From: SAR116 cluster bacterium | GTDB taxonomy: Bacteria > Pseudomonadota > Alphaproteobacteria > Puniceispirillales > UBA1172 | Direction of reading: 5' to 3' | NCBI GenBank assembly: GCA_002691725.1 | Contig: NZIT01000057.1 | Span: forward strand, 1 to 11,211 | DNA length: 11,211 bases | In this document: positions 7,363 to 11,211 of the stretch, one piece after another | Numbering within the stretch: the stretch's first letter is position 1 | How the letters are laid out: every line of letters begins with the position of its first letter | The notes under the pieces: model-generated | Seen by the model: only the letters and a program-made list of their open reading frames with translations | Database searches by the model: none | Told to the model about the DNA's origin: nothing | Program-made: the position numbers and the translations under genes

Positions 7363-8391
7363 TTAATTATTGTTCCGAAGCAAGGTATCAATGGGTTTCT
7401 TTTCCAGAACTTGTCCGGCATCGCCTAATGCTACCCATGGCTCATCTTGATCCACAAACCCAAGGCTGATAGCACCCGCATTACCAGTGGTCAGAGCATA
7501 ATTCTGATCAGTTGGGAGTGCAATGGTTTCACCAGTTATCATTAGCTTGGCAACAACCTTATCCCCAAGCGGTGATGATACCTCAACCCAAGCATCAGCT
7601 AATGCTATAATGGCTAATCCTTCGGGTAAGGTCGGAGATGCTTCTAAAACGCTATCCTGGCTCTTGTCTTGTGAGGCATAGGCTTTGATTGATGAGGCCG
7701 AAGGTGAGGCTAAGGATGAGGCCAGAGATGCGTTTGGTGTTTCTGTTGACTCTGACCCTGGCGCAATATCTCTATCTGCTGTCTGCTCTGCATCAATCGA
7801 TTGATTATCGGCAAAACCAGCATCTGATATTTCAGTTTCGACAATTTCTGGCGCTATCCCAGAATCCACATTAGCATCCACATCAGACACGGGTTCCAGT
7901 GACGCATTGCTGGCAGTCTGATTTAGAACTGGCGTTGATATCGTATCCTCAGCAAGCTCTTGATCACCACTTAATCCAACGTCGGGGATATAGTCACCTC
8001 GCATAAAATACCAGCCAGTATAAGAAATAACGATAAGAAGAACGCCAATCATGATTATATTGCGCCATTCATTGCCTTCTGACGTTTTGGCTTCCACAAA
8101 AACGTATTCGGGCTGGAGATCGGTTGATGACATGCCTGCAATTAAAGTCTGGCAGAGCGCATCAGACTCAAGAGATAGCAATTTTGCATAAGACCGAACA
8201 AAGCCAAGAACATAAGTTGCTCCGGGCAATTTATCACGGTCACCAGTCTCAAGATGCTCAAGATATTTAACAGAGATACGCAACTGTTCCGAAATCTCAG
8301 AGAGAGAGAACCCCTGCGCCAGGCGCGCCGCCTTCAATTCTTCACCAACAGCTATAAAAGGATTTATATCAACGGCGTTAGAATCCATCAT
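7363..8391 (-). CDS. rodZ: RodZ-like helix-turn-helix membrane protein
   Basis: A 342-residue protein with the layout of RodZ, the cytoskeletal factor that links MreB to the membrane in rod-shaped cells. Residues about 14-75 form the Xre-type HTH_25 domain (ELKAARLAQGFSLSEISEQL, then LETGD and FVRSYAKLL). One transmembrane helix spans about 111-130. A low-complexity, Ser/Ala/Asp-rich linker covers about 135-250. The periplasmic C-terminal DUF4115-like beta domain covers about 255-335 (ADAWVEVSS ... GNAGAISLGF). RodZ HTH domains bind MreB and are not normally DNA repressors. Two adjacent ATG codons open the frame; the second (8388) is better spaced from GAGG. It lies between lysC (101 bp) and ispG in the same direction, and its position ahead of ispG-hisS matches E. 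coli rodZ. Membership in the HTH-TM-DUF4115 group is firm; true RodZ function is inferred. Confidence 0.85.
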   Translation of the reverse strand: MMDSNAVDINPFIAVGEELKAARLAQGFSLSEISEQLRISVKYLEHLETGDRDKLPGATYVLGFVRSYAKLLSLESDALCQTLIAGMSSTDLQPEYVFVEAKTSEGNEWRNIIMIGVLLIVISYTGWYFMRGDYIPDVGLSGDQELAEDTISTPVLNQTASNASLEPVSDVDANVDSGIAPEIVETEISDAGFADNQSIDAEQTADRDIAPGSESTETPNASLASSLASPSASSIKAYASQDKSQDSVLEASPTLPEGLAIIALADAWVEVSSPLGDKVVAKLMITGETIALPTDQNYALTTGNAGAISLGFVDQDEPWVALGDAGQVLEKKPIDTLLRNNN

Positions 8392-8427
8392 GCCTCACAA
8401 AAAATCTCATGTATTTCTTACATAAAA

Positions 8428-8443
8428 TTAAGCTTAACTTAAC
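8428..8443. promoter_or_regulatory. Candidate CtrA binding site upstream of the rodZ-like gene
   Basis: On the plus strand TTAA, seven bases and TTAAC (8428-8431, 8439-8443) match the alphaproteobacterial CtrA consensus TTAA-N7-TTAAC exactly. A second, overlapping near-match starts at 8434. The site is 37 bp ahead of the rodZ-like start codon, in the 101-bp gap after lysC. On the minus strand TTGACC (8463-8458) could act as a -35 element with the motif inside or next to the promoter. The gap is very AT-rich, so chance is a real possibility. Confidence 0.35.
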
Positions 8444-8492
8444 TTTTAATTATTTAAAGGTCAAATATATCTTAAATCCCGGTTATCCTTCC

Positions 8493-9713
8493 TTAGCTTG
8501 CATCGAGATGAAACGCCGTATGCAGGCTTCGGACAGCAAGTTCTTTATACTCTGACGCAATCAAAACGCTGATCTTAATCTCAGAAGTTGAGATCACTTC
8601 TATATTAATACCTTTTTCCGCCAATGTTTCAAACATCGTTTTTGCGATACCGGGCTGGCTCCGCATAGCCACACCAACAACAGATATTTTGCAAACATGC
8701 GATGATGTGATCATGTCGGCGCAGGTGATGACTTTCCTGACCTCATCCAGAACCTTGCGTGTGCGCTCTAAATCTGTTTCAGGAACGGAAAATGTAATAT
8801 CCGTCTTGCCCGGCTCACTAGCGGCGGTTTGCACAATCATATCAACATTGATATGGGCATCTGCCAAATCACCAAAGATCTTTGCCGCAATCCCGGGAGA
8901 GTCCTCAATAGCAACAAGCGTTACCTTGGCTTCATCAAGACTGAACGCAATGCCACTGACTAAATTTTTTTCCATTTCTGATTTCTCCTCAATAACCATT
9001 GTTCCGGGGCTATCCTCAAAGCTGGACAAAACCTGAAGCTTTACCCCATGCCGCATCGCCATTGCGACCGAACGGGTTTGCAATACCTTGGCGCCACCAG
9101 AAGCCATTTCCAGCATTTCCTCAAACGTAATATTATCCAATTTTGTTGCCTTCGGCACCATCCGTGGATCACAGGTATAAACCCCGTCAACATCAGTGAA
9201 GATATCACAACGATCAGCACGCAGTGCCGCCGCTAATGCTACCGCCGATGTGTCAGAACCGCCACGTCCCAGCGTTGTGATCCGGTGATTTGGGCCAATC
9301 CCCTGAAAGCCGGCAACAACCGCGACCTGACCCATACTAAGCCGCTCACTCAATATTGCCGTATCAATAGACTCAATTCGCGCCGAGCCATGAGCATCAT
9401 CCGTATGAATAGGGATTTGCCAGCCCAGCCATGAGCGCGCATCAACACCAATATCCTGAAGCGCAATAGCCAAGAGTCCGACCGTCACCTGCTCACCTGA
9501 TGCCACAACAGCATCATATTCACGCGCATCATGAAATGTGCCGCATTGTTTTGCCCATGTCACCAATTGGTTGGTCGTTCCTGACATAGCAGACACCACA
9601 ACAGCGACTTCGTGGCCGGCGTCAACAGTAGCCTTTACCTTTTGCGCCACCGCCTTGATGCGCTCAACTGAGCCAACCGACGTTCCGCCAAATTTCTGTA
9701 CAATTCGTGCCAT
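8493..9713 (-). CDS. lysC: Aspartate kinase (aspartokinase)
   Basis: A 406-residue cytoplasmic enzyme that phosphorylates aspartate, the first step toward lysine, threonine, methionine and diaminopimelate. The catalytic amino-acid kinase domain (about 1-240) has KFGGTS at 7-12, SGEQV near 72-76, GRGGSDTSAVALAAAL from 149, and FTDVDGVYTCDPR near 172-184. Two ACT regulatory domains follow (about 265-335 and 343-406), the usual site of feedback control by lysine and/or threonine. The length is standard for the monofunctional class. ATG start with GAGG about 10 nt upstream. It is divergent from ubiG, with 111 bp between the starts. The rodZ-like gene follows 101 bp later on the same strand. No lysine riboswitch fits in the short leader. 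Confidence 0.97.
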   Translation of the reverse strand: MARIVQKFGGTSVGSVERIKAVAQKVKATVDAGHEVAVVVSAMSGTTNQLVTWAKQCGTFHDAREYDAVVASGEQVTVGLLAIALQDIGVDARSWLGWQIPIHTDDAHGSARIESIDTAILSERLSMGQVAVVAGFQGIGPNHRITTLGRGGSDTSAVALAAALRADRCDIFTDVDGVYTCDPRMVPKATKLDNITFEEMLEMASGGAKVLQTRSVAMAMRHGVKLQVLSSFEDSPGTMVIEEKSEMEKNLVSGIAFSLDEAKVTLVAIEDSPGIAAKIFGDLADAHINVDMIVQTAASEPGKTDITFSVPETDLERTRKVLDEVRKVITCADMITSSHVCKISVVGVAMRSQPGIAKTMFETLAEKGINIEVISTSEIKISVLIASEYKELAVRSLHTAFHLDAS

Positions 9714-9754
9714 CTTGATGTAACCTCAACAAATGCGCTACCGCCATTCCTGAT

Positions 9755-9803
9755 AAAGCGAAATGGCAGATATTTGCCATTCAATAAACGGAATCATCGC
9801 TTT
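9755..9803. promoter_or_regulatory. Nested inverted repeats between lysC and ubiG
   Basis: An inner repeat AATGGCA (9762-9768) and TGCCATT (9775-9781) has a 6-bp centre. An outer pair AAAGCG (9755-9760) and CGCTTT (9798-9803) encloses it. The block sits centrally in the divergent lysC-ubiG gap, so it could be an operator acting on either gene or a structured 5' leader of ubiG. I do not recognise it as the site of a known regulator. No clear -35/-10 pair was found beside it. Confidence 0.4.
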
Positions 9804-9824
9804 GGGCAAGAAGGGTTTGACATC

Positions 9825-10595
9825 ATGACTAATGCTAAAGTGAATAATGATCACACAACTACCGATCCTGATGAGATTGCGCGTTTTGATAAAATGGGCG
9901 CGGATTGGTGGGATGAAACAGGTATTTTTCGCGCTCTGCATCGCCTGACGCCTGTTCGTATGCGCTATATAAAGCATCATTTGGCTCGCCTGCGGCCTGA
10001 TAGCATCAACCGCAAATCATCAACACCTCTAGCCGGGATATCGGCTGTTGATATTGGCTGCGGCGGCGGCTTGCTGGCTGAACCATTGGCTCGGCTAGGA
10101 GCAAATGTGACGGGCATTGATATGAGCAAAGTCGCCATTGATGCCGCTAGCGCCCATGCAAACGCAGCTAATCTGCCTATCACCTATCGGTTAATCAGCG
10201 CCGAAGATTTAGCTGGCGAAGGCGCCCAATTTGATATGGTGATTGCATCCGAAGTCATCGAGCATGTTGCCGATCGGGTGGCGTTTCTGACCGCTATGGC
10301 TAATTTGGGGCGCCCCGATTTACCCGCCATTGCCATCATAACCACAATTAGCCGAAATATAATCGCAACTGTGCTGGCCAAATATGCGGCGGAATATCTG
10401 TTGCGGCTAGCCCCGCCCGGCGCCCATGATGCGGCAAAGTTTATCACGCCAAAAACATTGCGGGGTGCGGCAAAGGCAGCTGGCATTGACATTGACGATA
10501 TTACTGGTATTCGGCCAAGTCTTTTAAGCGGATTTGCATTAGGCGGGCCGCCGGTGATGAATTATGCCGCCGCTGGATTAATTCAGCCCGAATAA
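9825..10595 (+). CDS. ubiG: Ubiquinone biosynthesis O-methyltransferase (UbiG/Coq3)
   Basis: A 256-residue SAM-dependent methyltransferase that performs both O-methylations of the ubiquinone ring (bifunctional 2-polyprenyl-6-hydroxyphenol / 3-demethylubiquinol methylase), probably at the inner face of the membrane. The family N-terminal pattern is visible: FDKMGADWWDETGIFRALH (21-39) followed by LTPVR. SAM motif I is VDIGCGGGLL (75-84), the acidic GID is near 97-99, and the post-motif FDMVIASEVIEHV is at 136-148. The late YLLRLAPPGAHD and KFITPKTL segments are typical of UbiG. I chose ATG 9825, which has AAGAAGGG (9808-9815) 9 nt upstream. A longer in-frame TTG start at 9774 lacks support and would place the nested inverted repeat inside coding DNA. 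It is divergent from lysC and convergent with the DUF1178 gene, 15 bp away. Confidence 0.94.
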   Translation: MTNAKVNNDHTTTDPDEIARFDKMGADWWDETGIFRALHRLTPVRMRYIKHHLARLRPDSINRKSSTPLAGISAVDIGCGGGLLAEPLARLGANVTGIDMSKVAIDAASAHANAANLPITYRLISAEDLAGEGAQFDMVIASEVIEHVADRVAFLTAMANLGRPDLPAIAIITTISRNIIATVLAKYAAEYLLRLAPPGAHDAAKFITPKTLRGAAKAAGIDIDDITGIRPSLLSGFALGGPPVMNYAAAGLIQPE

Positions 10596-10610
10596 AGCCG
10601 TTCCTGAATA

Positions 10611-11138
10611 TCAGTTATCTTTAGGCAAGTCGGGCATAGGGAAAATCTCAATCCCCTCATCAATCAGCTCTTCGACGTCATCATTGCTGGCATTGCCATA
10701 AATACCGTGTTCTTTCTCATCACCATAATGAATACGGCGAGCGGTATTGGCAAAATCATCACCAACATTATCAAAATTATCCTCAACCTGTTTGCGCATG
10801 GCACGCATTTGGGTAATTAGGGCGGTGGCTTGTTTGGCAAGCTGGCCTGGATCCATTTGCGCGGCGTCAAATTCAGGCTGATTTAGCGGGGGCTGATTTG
10901 GTGCTGGAAGATCAGGTGCTGGCAGATTGGGGGTAGGCAGATTAGGGGGCGGAAGTTGAGGCATTGAATTGCCTTTAGCCCCTAGATTTGGTGTCATTAA
11001 AGCTTTTGATATGTTGTCATCACCGCAGACAGCACAGGTTACCCAGCCCGCTTCATGCTGACGTTCATATTCAGCTGAGGAGCCAAACCACGCTTCGAAT
11101 TCATGGTCATTTTTACATTTAAGCGTAAACTTGATCAT
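10611..11138 (-). CDS. DUF1178 family protein with proline-rich repeat insert
   Basis: About 175 residues, function unknown. The family usually begins MIxxxLxC, so I chose the ATG at 11138; an ATG three codons earlier (11147) is equally possible because neither has a clear Shine-Dalgarno sequence. Numbered from the longer start, the N-terminus has C11-x3-H15 and C38-x2-C41 (TCAVCG), a zinc-ribbon-like set, plus HEFEAWF. A proline-rich insert of six 5-residue units (P-N/D/Q-L/Q-P-x) fills about 63-92. The conserved C-terminal helix-rich part follows, with QLAKQATALITQMRAMRKQVE and the acidic DDVEELIDEGIEIFPMP ending. DUF1178 genes commonly lie beside ubiG and lysC in alphaproteobacteria. The repeat makes this copy longer than most I recall. 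The zinc binding is inferred. Confidence 0.9.
   Translation of the reverse strand: MIKFTLKCKNDHEFEAWFGSSAEYERQHEAGWVTCAVCGDDNISKALMTPNLGAKGNSMPQLPPPNLPTPNLPAPDLPAPNQPPLNQPEFDAAQMDPGQLAKQATALITQMRAMRKQVEDNFDNVGDDFANTARRIHYGDEKEHGIYGNASNDDVEELIDEGIEIFPMPDLPKDN
10872..10961 (-). repeat. In-frame 15-bp tandem repeat (six units) within the DUF1178 gene
   Basis: Six 15-bp units encode PQLPP, PNLPT, PNLPA, PDLPA, PNQPP and LNQPE. On the plus strand the units look like TGCTGGCAGATTGGG and variants of it. Being a multiple of three, the array can gain or lose copies without breaking the frame. It sits between the Cys-rich N-terminal part and the C-terminal helical part, and probably acts as a flexible or extended linker. 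Confidence 0.85.
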
Positions 11139-11169
11139 AATTTTCATATATTGGAGTGATCTCTGATTT

Positions 11170-11211
11170 TCAAGAGAATTCCAAAAAACGCTGATGAGCC
11201 ACGCCTGCCAG
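11170..11211 (-). CDS. Possible 3' end of an upstream gene (partial)
   Basis: From the right edge one minus-strand frame reads 13 codons (LAGVAHQRFLEFS) to TGA at 11172-11170. This lies 22-31 bp before the DUF1178 start, depending on which start is used. A carbon-nitrogen hydrolase (nitrilase-like) gene often lies there in alphaproteobacteria, and the H-x-R near the end is faintly like the tail of that family. The piece is far too short to identify. Another frame, continuous with DUF1178, is also open to the edge. Confidence 0.3.
   Translation of the reverse strand: MAGVAHQRFLEFS

Noticed and set aside
9774..9824. A 17-residue N-terminal extension of UbiG from a TTG codon
   Set aside because: The TTG falls inside the nested inverted repeat and lacks a ribosome site, while the ATG at 9825 has AAGAAGGG 9 nt upstream.

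Overview
The window is chromosomal DNA from an alphaproteobacterium. Three things point there: the 5' end of a 16S rRNA gene with an alphaproteobacterial-type start, two families largely confined to that class (DUF4167 and DUF1178), and the gene order DUF1178 - ubiG - lysC - (rodZ-like, ispG, hisS) - prfA - prmC - DUF4167, a familiar alphaproteobacterial housekeeping block. GC content looks moderate by eye (not counted) and the intergenic DNA is AT-rich. A marine, streamlined lineage such as SAR116 would fit, but that is a guess.

Layout. Positions 1-103 are the 5' end of a 16S rRNA gene on the minus strand, running off the left edge. Its leader (about 104-285) is rich in hairpins, and a good rrn promoter lies at 292-320. 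Positions 321-627 hold no convincing gene. A plus-strand gene for a secreted M23 peptidase follows (628-2076). It converges on a minus-strand block that runs, in transcription order, lysC (9713-8493), rodZ-like (8391-7363), ispG (7259-6126), hisS (6064-4817), prfA (4778-3702), prmC (3691-2837) and, after a 143-bp gap, the DUF4167 gene (2693-2193). lysC is divergent from ubiG (9825-10595, plus strand). ubiG converges on a minus-strand DUF1178 gene (11138-10611). The right edge may carry the tail of one more minus-strand gene.

Function. prfA and prmC make release factor RF1 and the enzyme that methylates its GGQ glutamine, and they appear translationally coupled. hisS charges tRNA-His. ispG acts late in the MEP isoprenoid pathway, and ubiG methylates the isoprenoid-tailed quinone head group. 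lysC opens the aspartate-family pathway, which leads to lysine, methionine, threonine and meso-diaminopimelate. The rodZ-like protein and the M23 peptidase both relate to building the cell wall. The rodZ-ispG-hisS order is also seen in gammaproteobacteria such as E. coli.

No CRISPR array, insertion sequence, prophage, toxin-antitoxin or defence system is visible. The main oddities are three separate short tandem-repeat arrays (unit 14-16 bp), two of which overlap a stop codon, a perfect CtrA-type motif upstream of the rodZ-like gene, and a nested inverted repeat between lysC and ubiG. I see no evidence for a previously undescribed system.
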